A stretch of 64,000 nucleotides of DNA from Clavulina sp. PMI_390 (lineage: Eukaryota; Basidiomycota; Agaricomycetes; Cantharellales; Hydnaceae). The stretch's first letter is position 1; each line of letters begins with the position of its first letter. Shown piece after piece: positions 34,129 through 43,652 of this stretch. The stretch spans positions 169,788-233,787 of the forward strand of contig WIDE01000018.1 in NCBI GenBank assembly GCA_015039315.1, in the 5' to 3' direction. Both the position numbers and the translations under genes were made by a program. The notes beneath the pieces were generated by a model. That model was not told where the DNA came from. It did no database searches and saw only the letters and a list, made by a program, of their open reading frames with translations.

Positions 34129-37030
34129 ATGTCTAAGGTCCCTGTTCCCTCTACTTTCCGTGACCGCAAGGCTGCGAACCCCGCCATCACTGATGGTAAG
34201 TTGGTGTCCTGGGATGTCTGGGGCACTCGCTGATATCCTTTGTCTTGACAGCCGAGCTCTTGAACTCTGGTAACACCTCAGCCTCCCCTGCCACCGACAG
34301 CGATGTCACCGTCGTTGGTGCTGGTATCCACGGCCTGCTCTACAGGTCAGTTTTCTCTGTCTGCAAGGCTACTTCCCCTGTTAACATTGGGATTCTAGTA
34401 TTGGAACCCGTTTCCGCTGGCCCGATGCCCCCATCAAGCTTTCCGTCTTTGAGAAGGCTACTCGTCCTCAGTGGAAGGTACGTGACTCAATTCTCGATTC
34501 TGTGACTCGTCCTGAACAAATTCATTTAATAGATCGGCGGTAAACCAACATCCTCGCAATCTATTTGGCAGGAAACTGACGAGCTTCTATATTCTCAGAG
34601 TCCACCCTTCCCTATTTCGCCGCCTGGACCAACACCGTTGGCCTTAAGCCCGAGGTATGCTTAGAATGCAGTGTTACCCTCAGCGGATACTAAACCTAAC
34701 ACCTCAATCATCATGTAGTACCTGCTCAGGATCTTCACCCTCCATGATGGTCTCGAGTTCTACACCCTCGATCGCGAGAACCAACCCGAGTACACCGACT
34801 TCTGCAGCGGTGGCCCTCGTGAGTGAAGATTCCTGAACACTAACCCAGCTGCACATCTAATGAGACTTGCTTTAGCTCCCAACTTGAACATCGCTTACCA
34901 GCTCCAGCGTGCCATGAGCGAGCTTGTGTTCACCATCTTCGCTCAGAGAAACGGCATTGATGTGTGGCACGGTCACGCTGCCGATGTCCAGAACACTGTT
35001 GTCTCCGCTGAGGGTGATGTCATCCCCATCAAGAATGTCACCTCCAACCAAGAGATCGTCACCAAGTCCCCTCTGCTTGTTGATGCTACTGGTCGTTTCC
35101 GCCAGTTCGCATCCAAGGCCGCTCGCGTCAAGCGCTTCGAGGATGGCTTCAACCAGGATGCTTTCTGGGCGTAAGTATTCTTTGCTACCGAGCCCGAAAT
35201 ATGGCACCATCTGACCTTTCCAATGCAGCTACTTCGTCTCCGAACGTGAGGACGAGATCGAGAATGAGCTGCGTGGCTTCGAGGCTGGTCACACCAACCA
35301 CATCTGTTTCCCTGAGGGATGGATGTACCTCATCCGCATGATCTCATGGGACGGCTCTCCCCTCCCCAACTTGATCGACATGGTCAACTATGTTCTTGAC
35401 CATGCTGCCGCTGGCACGCCTCACGACGAGGTTCCCTCCGTAAGCTACTCATCACTCTTGTTTGTGCATGCAGCGCTCTAATATCAGCTCTGTGGTAGAC
35501 TGCCGAGCTCGCCAAGATGTTCGGCCTCACTTACCGCTTCATCTGGAGCATTGGCTACGCCACTCGCTCTGATACCACCTGGCCCGAGGATCTCACTCCT
35601 TACGGCTCCAACGAGGCTGAGCGCCGCTTCAACTTCATCACCCAGAAGTACCAGAAGCTTACCGCCGTCATGAAGCTGTTCACTCGCCTCGAGGACCACT
35701 ACGGCTCCGACTTCGAGAAGTGGCAGATCCGCAAGCAGCTCAACTACCAGAGCGCCGTTGTCTCCGGCCCCGGCTGGATCACCATTGGTGACGGTCTTGG
35801 CTTCACCAACCCCCTGCTTTCCCCCGGTATCAACACTGGTATCGCCTCTGATGCTCTCGCCGCCGAGCTTACCTACAAGGTGCTGCGGGCGAAGACCGAG
35901 GAGGAGAAGCGCGTGATTTGGAAGAAGTACGATGACTTCGCCGCCGCGGCCATTCCTTCTCTCCACAAAATGAATCAAGTATGTTCCTGCTCCCCTTGTA
36001 GACTTTCGCCATCTCTAACACCATTGGCTTCTAGTTCCTTTACTTGTGCTTGCTGCACCCAACCCTTGGTGGTCGTATTGCCTTCATGTGGGCACTCATG
36101 GCTGGCCATGCCAAAGACAAATACGCCATTGCTCGTATCGGTTTCAACATTGAGATCGAGCGCTATTCCGAGTTTGCTGAGAACTGGCATTGGGGTGCTC
36201 AGGTACGTAGCAAGAGCAGACAGATGCGAAGGATCACAAACTGATATCCCTTGATTTTTCAAGACCGAAGACTACGTCTCGATTGCCAACAAGGTCATCG
36301 AAGTTCTGGGCAAGAACCACGTCGATCAGCGCCCCACCGATGCGCAAGTCCAGGAGATCGTTGATCATTCCGAGATGCTCCGTAAAGCTGCCGTAGAGGC
36401 GAACCGCTACCTCGGCTTCCCCTTCCGCGTACGTGATTTGTGCTTAAGTTCAGCATCCTCTTTCTCATCTTCATCTATTCTAGTTTGATGCCTGGTTCAG
36501 GAACTTCGGACCTCAAATCGAATACGACCCAGAGAAGTACCCTTATGCCGATTCCATTGCCGCTCTGTGCCATAACTGCAAGACCTGGAACCCTCGTCGT
36601 GCTGACTGGCGCATCTGCGCAAACTGCGGTGTTGACCGTCCCCAGTCGGAGTACGAGGTAAGTAGCATTCTAGATCTCGCCAGGATTAAAAGACTAACTC
36701 TCTCTTCAAATCGTTATCCTAAAGATTCAATACACTCCTCCCTTGCCTGCCGAATACCTCCTTGGCTTTGCCACTGTCGCTCCCCTGGAGTCCTTCAACG
36801 AGGATCAGCGCGCTTTCCTTGTTGCGCACCGCGCAGCAGAGCAACTTAAGCACAAGCTCCTCACTCCTACGAACTACACTGGTGCTACACCCGATCCTCT
36901 GCCTCCCATGATGATGGTCTGGCCCCCTCCCCCCAAGCCCCATGTCATGACCTCTCCCGCCGTCCCTTACTACACCACTCCTGCTGCTATGGAGGAGGTG
37001 ACCGAGGCTGTCGAAGCGATGAAGATGTAA
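34129..37030 (+). CDS. FAD-dependent halogenase-like monooxygenase with C-terminal zinc ribbon
   Basis: ATG 34129 (SKVPVPSTFRDRKAANP) leads to the dinucleotide-binding motif VTVVGAGIHGLLYSIGTR. Next is QWK, a 7-nt exon 34533-34539 (ATCGGCG), and STLPYFAAWTN, which together rebuild the halogenase-type motif KIGESTLP. Later, SPLLVDATGRFRQFASK, EGWMYLIRMISWDGS and VVSGPGWITIGDGLGFTNPLLSPGINTGI match the FAD/substrate parts of flavin-dependent halogenases. The WxWxIP signature is replaced by WMYLIR, so halogenation is doubtful. The last 200 residues contain a CxxC...CxxC zinc ribbon (ALCHNCKTWNPRR, ICANCGVDRP) and a Pro-rich end (MMMVWPPPPKP), stop 37028-37030. There are about ten introns. The reaction and substrate are unknown; flavin binding is near certain. 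Confidence 0.78.
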
Positions 37031-37173
37031 AAAGAGCATTTCATCCGACCATGTTTCTTCAATCTCGCGCGGCTTCACAAAATACTTGTACTATTTCCTT
37101 TGGCTCACTTTGCAGGGATAATTTGTGTGCTCCTAGACTTTCCCTACTGATGTATAATCCTCATACCCCTATC

Positions 37174-37179
37174 AATAAA
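37174..37179 (+). terminator. Polyadenylation signal
   Basis: AATAAA lies about 145 nt after the stop codon of the halogenase-like gene, in AT-rich sequence; a likely 3'-end signal. Confidence 0.45.
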
Positions 37180-37517
37180 ATTCATCGGTCTCATTTGCTT
37201 CTGCCCGAATCTACTTGATCTCCGAATCCACCCAATTCTCTCAGTACGCTACCTTTCCTGGGTACTTGGGTGGATCAGCAACGATCTCTATAAAGTTCAA
37301 ACGCGTGACATAACGCATCTCACGGCGTTTGCAAATCAGGCACTACCGCAACAACAAATTTAAGAAACGCTCAATACACTGATTTAGTGAGAGAGATGCG
37401 GGATCATTTCTCAGAGGAGATCCCGGGGTATTCGTGCATGCTCGTGTGGTTGCTAGAACCCCATGAGGTGTCAGCAGCAACAGCGAGGGGGCAGAACACC
37501 AGAAGACTTTCGACCCA

Positions 37518-38304
37518 TTACGAAGGTGGTGGACCAAGAGGAGGGCTGTACTGATGGTGTGTCGGTTCAGGATACGCGGGAGGTAGTGCATCGCCTTCGA
37601 CCTTTTCAGTTACGGCTGTCTGCGCGCGCAGAGCAATTCAGTCGATGCGCGCTACGCATCCTAGAAGTGAATACTTACTGGCATTGAGTCTTGCTGTGGG
37701 AGGTAGGAGTGTAATGGAGCCTTGATTCCGTGTTAGTCATTAGTTCTTGTCACTGCTCGGATGACATACGTACCCGTTGGTTGAGATGGCCCTGCTGGAT
37801 CGTGGACGGCTGATAAACAGCAGCAGGTTCAGGAACAGTGGCGGGAGGTGGATGAACAACGGGAGCGGGATTGGGCTCGGGCATAGTGTAGCCTATCCCT
37901 TGCCCATCGCTTGTCTGGTACTCGCCAGTCTCCAGCCCCGTATTCTCCACATCACCTTGGTCACGTGTGCGACGTCGAAATGGTATCCGCCGATGCACAC
38001 CACTCCTCCAAGACAGCGCCAACGCTGCGATGACGGCAACAACTAGGAAAAAACCCAACACAGTGAGATTTGGAAAGGTGATCCACGCTGTACTTACAAA
38101 TACCAATGGCTACTCCTACGCGAGTGCCAGTGGACCAGTGGTTACAATTATACGGGCGATACCTGGGACCCAAGTGATAATTAGTAGCAGGTAACCGGAC
38201 ATGCTGGGAATTGGATCAAACGGGTAGTAGTAGTGGTAACAAGTCCTGGCACTAGCCGCATGTGCGAGTGTAAGGAGCGAGATCAAATAAAGGGAGTGGT
38301 GCAT
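37518..38304 (-). CDS. RCR-like single-pass membrane protein with PPxY tail, array copy A
   Basis: ATG 38304 gives a signal peptide (HHSLYLISLLTLAHAASA). A very short ectodomain RTCYHYYYP joins, after intron 38161-38208 or so, YRPYNCNHWSTGTRVGVAIG. The membrane helix VVAVIAALALSW is followed by basic RRRTR. The tail is rich in Pro, Gln and Tyr (PEPNPAPVVHPPPATVPEP). Small exons (for example APLHSYLPQQDSMP) precede the last exon, with LPPAYPEPTHHQYSPP and a LGPPPS end, stop 37518-37520. PPAY is a PPxY motif, the ligand of WW domains in Rsp5/Nedd4 ubiquitin ligases. Yeast Rcr1/Rcr2 have this plan and affect chitin deposition. The RCR label is from remembered architecture. Confidence 0.68.
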
Positions 38305-38966
38305 GGTTTGAAGGGGAAGAGGTGGGAGCCGACTACCAGAACAGAGATGAGCCAAGACAACGGCGAGTTTAAGTAGGTTGTTTATAGTCGTCCGGGTGGC
38401 TGTGTCATATGGCCAATGTTCTCACAAGTAAAGCTCATACTCCTGGCCGTGTCAATATCGCTTCCTCTTAATAGGTGGCAGTGAGGTGCGACGAACTTCT
38501 TCCGGTGCCTGACGTTGCTCTGCTCTTCATCTCAGAATGCTCAGATTGAATTGAATGAGGAGAATTGAGTCGCATCATGTATTCGGTAGATAAGTAGTTC
38601 ACCAAAATATATGGGATCGTTTGATGTCGGCGAAAGTTTCCACTCTCAACTCCGATTTTGTGATAGTTGTAGCCACAATCATCCATGGGCAAAGGCGGTT
38701 GTGTTATCCAGGTTCAAGCGTAGGGAATATCAGAAATGGCTCGTCAGTGAGAAGCGTGGTTCAGTGACCAGGAATCTTGATATGATGATACTAGGAGACG
38801 AACATAACGAGGTATAGAGTGCAGGGAAATGTGATAGCCCGAGAATATGCAAGTCTCTGCCTTATTGCACGCGTGGATTGCATCATTGAAACACCACACG
38901 CAGCAGAGCCAAACGACCACGAGTTTCTGGCCATTTACGATGGGAGTTGACGTGGGACGAGACATA
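38305..38966. other. Intergenic region between array copies A and B
   Basis: It holds the promoter of copy A and the 3' flank of copy B. Only short ORFs are seen; no domain is recognised. Confidence 0.45.
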
Positions 38967-39798
38967 TCAGTTGTGCATCATGCCCGGGTAGGCAGGTGGC
39001 GCATCGCCTTCACTTTTGATTTCAGCCTAGGTACGTGAAGGAATGCAAGTCAGTTCACACCAGGCATTTATACACCGTTGTCGACACTTACTGGGGCTGA
39101 ATTCTGAACTGGGAGGTAGGAATGTAGTGGTGCCTTTTGCCTCATAAGTTACTGGTGGTACAAAGTTCGAGCTTGAATGATATACGTACCCGGTGAACAG
39201 GAGGTGCCTGCTGATTGGTTAGAGGCGGAGCGACGACAGCAGGTTGGGGAACAGGGATAGGAGATGGATGCACGGCAGCAGGTTGGGGAACAGGGATAGG
39301 AGATGGATGCACGGCAGCAGGTTGGGTAACAGCTGCTGGAGCTTGATGGACAACCGGGGTGGGGCTGGGTTCAGGTACATTCCAGCCCATAGCCTGGTCA
39401 TCACCCGGTCGATATTCGCTGGTTTGTGGCTCTACATTCTCCACATCTCTTTGATCGCCTCTACGACCTTGAAAGGATATGCGTTGATGCAAACGTTTCC
39501 TCCAAGATATCAACAGCATGATAATCACCCCAACAGCTGAGAAGAAAACTTAATATACGTTGAAGAGAGTGAGCTTTACGTGTTACTTGCCAACAGCGAC
39601 GGATACCCCTATGCTAGCGCCCTTAGACAACGCAGTACATTCATACGGACTGTACCTGGTACGAGGTGCGATGTTGACAGTGTAGAGTTTTGACAGATTT
39701 AGGATGAAGACATACGGGTAGTATGTGTGATAGCAAGTCTTTGCAGCCACCCCGCGCGCGATGGCAAGAAATAATAGAGCATAGAGTGGTGAGGACAT
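38967..39798 (-). CDS. RCR-like single-pass membrane protein, array copy B (C-terminus shortened)
   Basis: ATG 39798 gives a signal peptide (SSPLYALLFLAIARGVAA) and a KTCYHTYYPY ectodomain start. The RYSPYECTALSKGASIGV segment has lost the usual NCNxWSTG pattern. The helix segment near 39530 is followed by WRKRLHQRISFQGRRGDQRD. The tail carries an exact 13-residue duplication (PAAVHPSPIPVPQ, twice). The last exons read APLHSYLPVQNSAP and GDAPPAYPGMMHN-stop (38967-38969). The end is about 15 residues shorter than in the other copies, but the PPAY motif is kept. By family it is a membrane adaptor for a WW-domain ubiquitin ligase. Its diverged ectodomain suggests relaxed or new function. Confidence 0.62.
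39240..39317. repeat. Two exact 39-bp tandem units in the coding tail of copy B
   Basis: Unit 1 is 39240-39278 and unit 2 is 39279-39317; a diverging third start follows. The unit is a multiple of three and encodes 13 residues rich in Pro and Val. It lies in the Pro-rich cytoplasmic tail, so copy number could change tail length without breaking the frame. Confidence 0.85.
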
Positions 39799-40731
39799 TA
39801 GTGTAGGGGCGGGAGCGAGGTGTACGATGAGGATGAGGATGAGGATGACTGCTCAAAGCGGTGGTGGACAGCGCGACCGCGAAGTTCAGATGATATTGAG
39901 TGGCTGTGCAACATTTCTCAAGCCAAGTCCACTTGGCGTGCTTGTGGGTTTGAAATAGAAGGGCGCAAATTTCCTTTGGTGCCTGAGTCAAGCGGGCCTG
40001 ATTTGGACCGTCAAAACGCCTCGAACTTGAATGGACATCGCCCAAACAGGCTGTGTTCCGCTAGCTAGAAACTCTCCACCCAAATTGAGTTGCACGAAAA
40101 GGAATACATTTCTCACCATAAAGTCTATATGCAGCTTGAGGTGGTGATATGGGAACCACTGCTGGGTGAAAGACGACCGGTATCGTCATATCCCTCTTCA
40201 TTTCTAGATTGATTGTCGTCTTCACCCAGTAATAACCTTCCGATATCAGAAGCTGTGGCGGCTAGTCCGATGGAGTAGGAGATCATACTGGATGTTTGAT
40301 GATTATCATGTGTTGGTCTACCGCCGTTATGTCTCAATGTCGGTGTGCCAGCGGAGAAATCTGCTCAGTGGCCGACGGACACTCCCTGACGATGAGGGAA
40401 ACTGGTTGATTCGGCTGCGACCTAGCATGAAAGTATATATAAAGGTGCTAAAGCGGAATCTTCGTGGTCAGACGTCAAATCAGAGACTCAGGAGTTAGAA
40501 CGCAACACAGTCACAACAACTCCATTGTCAGACGCGTGACATCACACAATAACCTTTGACGTCATGGAGTAGAAGGGAATTTTTTTGAGGTGCATCAATA
40601 GTCCATTATGAATCATTAGAGTTACGAGGTCATTAGACGAGACGAGGTCATCGAAGTATTCATATCTGCCACTGCGCGCAGCGCTGTAGTACTACGCAGC
40701 CACCGGAATGGGAGCCTCAACTCCAACAGAG
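39799..40731. other. Intergenic region between copies B and C
   Basis: Most of it is non-coding. A minus-strand ORF of 53 codons (ATG 40286 to stop 40125; SIGLAATASDIGRLLLGEDD) has coding-like composition but no known domain, and could be a relic or a small exon. The part next to copy C, from about 40530, is duplicated behind copy D. Confidence 0.4.
40532..40564. promoter_or_regulatory. Duplicated ACGCGT / TGACGTCA motif block, near copy C
   Basis: ACGCGTGACATCAC is followed about 12 nt later by the palindrome TGACGTCA (40557-40564), a CRE-type bZIP site. The same pair, similarly spaced, is kept at 42452-42485 behind copy D. It lies 3' of the genes, about 170 nt past the stop, so its target gene is unclear. 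Confidence 0.4.
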
Positions 40732-41470
40732 TTACACAGAGTGCGATGGTGGAGGGCCAGGAGGAGGGTTGAATTTCTGATGAGTGGCCGCGGGGTATGC
40801 GGGGGGTACATCGCTTTGCGAAGTTTCGCGATTGACCGCGGGCTGGGGCTATGTATTACCAAAGTCAGTCAAGTTTGAGACAACCGCGAGACGAGAAGCA
40901 ACCTACTTGAGTTGGATACTGATGGGAGATAACGATCGCCATTGTGACGACATCGTGGTATTAGCGTGATGTTAGTGCTGAAAGAATTCAAGATATGTAC
41001 CTCATTGCCAGTAGGAGGGTAGTTGGTAGCTGGTGCGTTGTAGCCCGCGCCTTGGCCTTGAGTCGGGTAGTATGGATTAGCTTGGTACTGCCCAGTGGGC
41101 GGATGACCACCGCCTGATAGCATCGCCTGGTTTCTACGCAGTCGTCGTCGGCGATACAACATGCTCAATATGAGGAGCGCGATGACAGCGACGGCTACAA
41201 CAAGCAGGAGGTAAGCATACGGCAGAGCACTCAGAAAGAGACGTGAAACCGCTTACCGATACCGACTCCAACCCCAATGCGAGCCCCAGTTGACCAGCGG
41301 TTGCAGTTATAGGAGCGATATCTGACGATGACGATGGGCGTTCCAACGCGTCATTGGCACACTCGTCCGTAGTCTTGAACTAGAAACCGAACTCACCCAT
41401 TGTAGCAAGTGCTTGCAGCCGCGACGCTGGAAAACGTAAGAATAGTGATACTATACGCGAAGGAGGACAT
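40732..41470 (-). CDS. RCR-like single-pass membrane protein with PPxY tail, array copy C
   Basis: ATG 41470 gives a signal peptide (SSFAYSITILTFSSVAAA) and STCYNG. Intron 1 is followed by YRSYNCNRWSTGARIGVGVGI and, after another intron, AVAVIALLILSMLYRRRRLRRNQ. This is a membrane helix with a strong positive-inside Arg cluster. The tail is rich in Gln, Tyr, Pro and Gly (GQYQANPYYPTQGQGAGYN). The last exon carries VPPAYPAATHQKFNPP and GPPPSHSV-stop at 40732-40734. This copy and D are the closest pair of the array. The PPxY motif suggests recruitment of an Rsp5-type ligase; the two cysteines in the 25-residue ectodomain could form one disulfide. No break was found. Confidence 0.7.
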
Positions 41471-41640
41471 GGTGGTGGTAAGTGGGGGACCAAGAGAGCC
41501 TCTGACGAGTGGCTCTACGGCCCCTCGGCGAACAAGATCGGAGGACAAATACATGTAAATGCGGCAATGCTGATGAGAGGTCGAATGGCACAGGCGCCCT
41601 CTCAATATTTGGGGCCTACTGTACGGAAGAATTTTATGGG

Positions 41641-41735
41641 GGAGGAGGAAGAGACTGGCAAACAATAGTAGGAGGTTGGTAGATAGCAGGAGCGTTGGGT
41701 CGAGCCATGGTGTAGCTTGTGTTTGGGAATGGCAA
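41641..41735 (-). pseudogene. Fragment of a fifth RCR-like copy, cut by the assembly gap
   Basis: Reading leftward out of the gap, the frame gives LPFPNTSYTMARPNAPAIYQPP and then a stop at about 41636. This resembles the tail of copy A (GIGYTMPEPNPAPVV and AAVYQPSTIQQ). The remaining parts would be in the gap or are lost. The stop and missing final exon suggest a relic, though the gap prevents certainty. Confidence 0.5.
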
Positions 41736-41994
41736 NNNNNNNNNNNNNNNNNNNNNNNNNNNNNNNNNNNNNNNNNNNNNNNNNNNNNNNNNNNNNNNNN
41801 NNNNNNNNNNNNNNNNNNNNNNNNNNNNNNNNNNNNNNNNNNNNNNNNNNNNNNNNNNNNNNNNNNNNNNNNNNNNNNNNNNNNNNNNNNNNNNNNNNNN
41901 NNNNNNNNNNNNNNNNNNNNNNNNNNNNNNNNNNNNNNNNNNNNNNNNNNNNNNNNNNNNNNNNNNNNNNNNNNNNNNNNNNNNNNNNNNNNNN
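41736..41994. other. Assembly gap (259 N)
   Basis: This is a run of undetermined bases inside the tandem array, next to a tail fragment of an extra copy; probably a collapsed or unresolved repeat. Confidence 0.99.
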
Positions 41995-42640
41995 GACCGA
42001 GGCGCTGGGTCAGTTGAAACGTGAAAAGTGTACAATCGGGAGATCATGTTCTCGCTCTTACTTACTCTTTGCCTCGAAGACATTTACCAACCTCCATCGA
42101 ATATCAGAATATATGGATGGCATTCTGAAGGACTAGGACAGAGCTATGTGGGATGAAGAATGTTTGCTATCTCTTGACCCCAGAACCACACTCCACTGAA
42201 TGGGAGTATGAGACAAGAATCTCATAGATACCACATGATGTTCTGGCGTAATAGGGAGCGCGCTGTTGATTCATGGTCGATCCAAGGCACTGGTTCACAG
42301 GCAACCATTCTGAGCGTCAAACGGCCGGGCGAAAACACATAAGAACCAGCTGCCGAGTGGGAGTAAAGGAATAGATTTCAATCGCACCAACCGAACCCTG
42401 AGGTCGATAGTAGTATTAACGATAAACGGGGTATAGGGCAAGTGGCCATTAGACGCGTGATGTCACGTAACGAGCGTTGACGTCATGGACGTGCCAAGGA
42501 TTGTAAGAGTGCCAGTAGTCCGATTCATGGTTCATTAGAGAATTACAGGGTCATTAGACGAGAGGTTTCGAAGTTGTCCATATCTTTCTGCGCGTGCAGT
42601 GCTGTATTCCTACGCCGCGGTCATAGGGAATAGGAACAAA
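41995..42640. other. Spacer between the gap and copy D
   Basis: No gene recognised. From about 42450 it matches the 3' flank of copy C, including the ACGCGT and TGACGTCA motifs at 42452-42485. Confidence 0.45.
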
Positions 42641-43389
42641 TTATACAGAGTGCGATGGTGGCGGGCCTGCGGGAGGGTTGAATTTCGGATGGGTGGCCGC
42701 GGGGTATGCGGGAGGTGCATCGCCTTCTTCAGCTGCACGATTGACTGCGGGCTAAGGTAGGATATGGTTAGCGTTAGTCAGGTGCCCACGACTGCGGACA
42801 AGCGACGCACTTGGCTCGGGTACTAATTGAAGATAAGATGTGTGTGAAGAATTTGAGTGGCTTTCAATATGAGAGGACGATATTGCACGGACCTGTTGAG
42901 GGGGGTAGTTGGGGTTATAGCCTGCGCCTTGGCCCTGGTAGTACTGGTTCGCTTGGTACTGGCCATTGGGTGGATACTGTCCGTTTGCTGGGTACTGCCC
43001 ACCAGCTGGATAGCCCCCAGTTGCGTAGATCGCTTGGTTTTGCTGGAGTCTCCGCCGCCGATACAGCATGCTGAATATGATTAGTACAATAAATGCGACA
43101 ACTGCAGAAGCACGGGCCTTAGCATTTGGGGAAACAGGCCGAGTGAGGGAAGAACAGGCGACTTACGAGCAGCAACAGCAACCCCAATACGAGCTCCAGT
43201 CGACCAATGGTTACAATCGTAGTAGTGATATCTGGTAATGGTGGTAATGGTGGTGACGGTTCAGACGCGTCATTCGTAAACTTTGTCCCGGCCTCCTTCC
43301 GGCATCCGAACTCACCCGTCATAACATCTATCTGCAGCTGCAACGCTGGCTAATGCGAGAATCGTTACGATGTGAGTGAAGGAGGGCAT
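42641..43389 (-). CDS. RCR-like single-pass membrane protein with PPxY tail, array copy D
   Basis: ATG 43389 gives a signal peptide (PSFTHIVTILALASVAAA) and DRCYDG. After intron 1 comes YHYYDCNHWSTGARIGVAVAA, and after intron 2 the helix VVAFIVLIIFSMLYRRRRL. The tail contains repeated GGYPAGGQYPANGQYPPNGQY units. After a further intron the end is PAVNRAAEEGDAPPAYPAATH and FNPPAGPPPSHSV-stop (42641-42643). Exon phases equal those of copy C. The PPAY motif is preserved. The gene is head to head with the ABCC transporter, sharing a 260-bp promoter region. The role is inferred only from the family: a membrane-anchored adaptor for ubiquitin ligases or a regulator of wall synthesis. Confidence 0.7.
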
Positions 43390-43652
43390 GATGGTGGTGG
43401 TAGATGACAGGCGAGAGGAGCCCGGGCTTGGGTGGCTTCTCCATGTTTATACGGCCCCGCGCGGCGAGCAAAGATCATGATCTGCGTCGTTCAGATCCAA
43501 AAACAACAGAGGTAAATACCGGCAGAATTATTGAATCGTCGGCGGGTGGGTGACTGTGTTGTGTAGTCATCCAGTTCCCACGCCTTTCTAAGCTGCTTCT
43601 CACAGTTTAAACGCTCGACGGCTTCAACAGTCTTCGAGTCCTGACGTCCACC

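Noticed and set aside
35484..35978. Minus-strand 164-codon ORF inside the halogenase-like gene
   Set aside because: Antisense shadow of a highly codon-biased exon; the sense strand carries conserved flavoprotein motifs.
41634..42136. Long frames running through the second N gap
   Set aside because: Same artefact of reading N as coding; only the short tail fragment at 41641-41735 has similarity.
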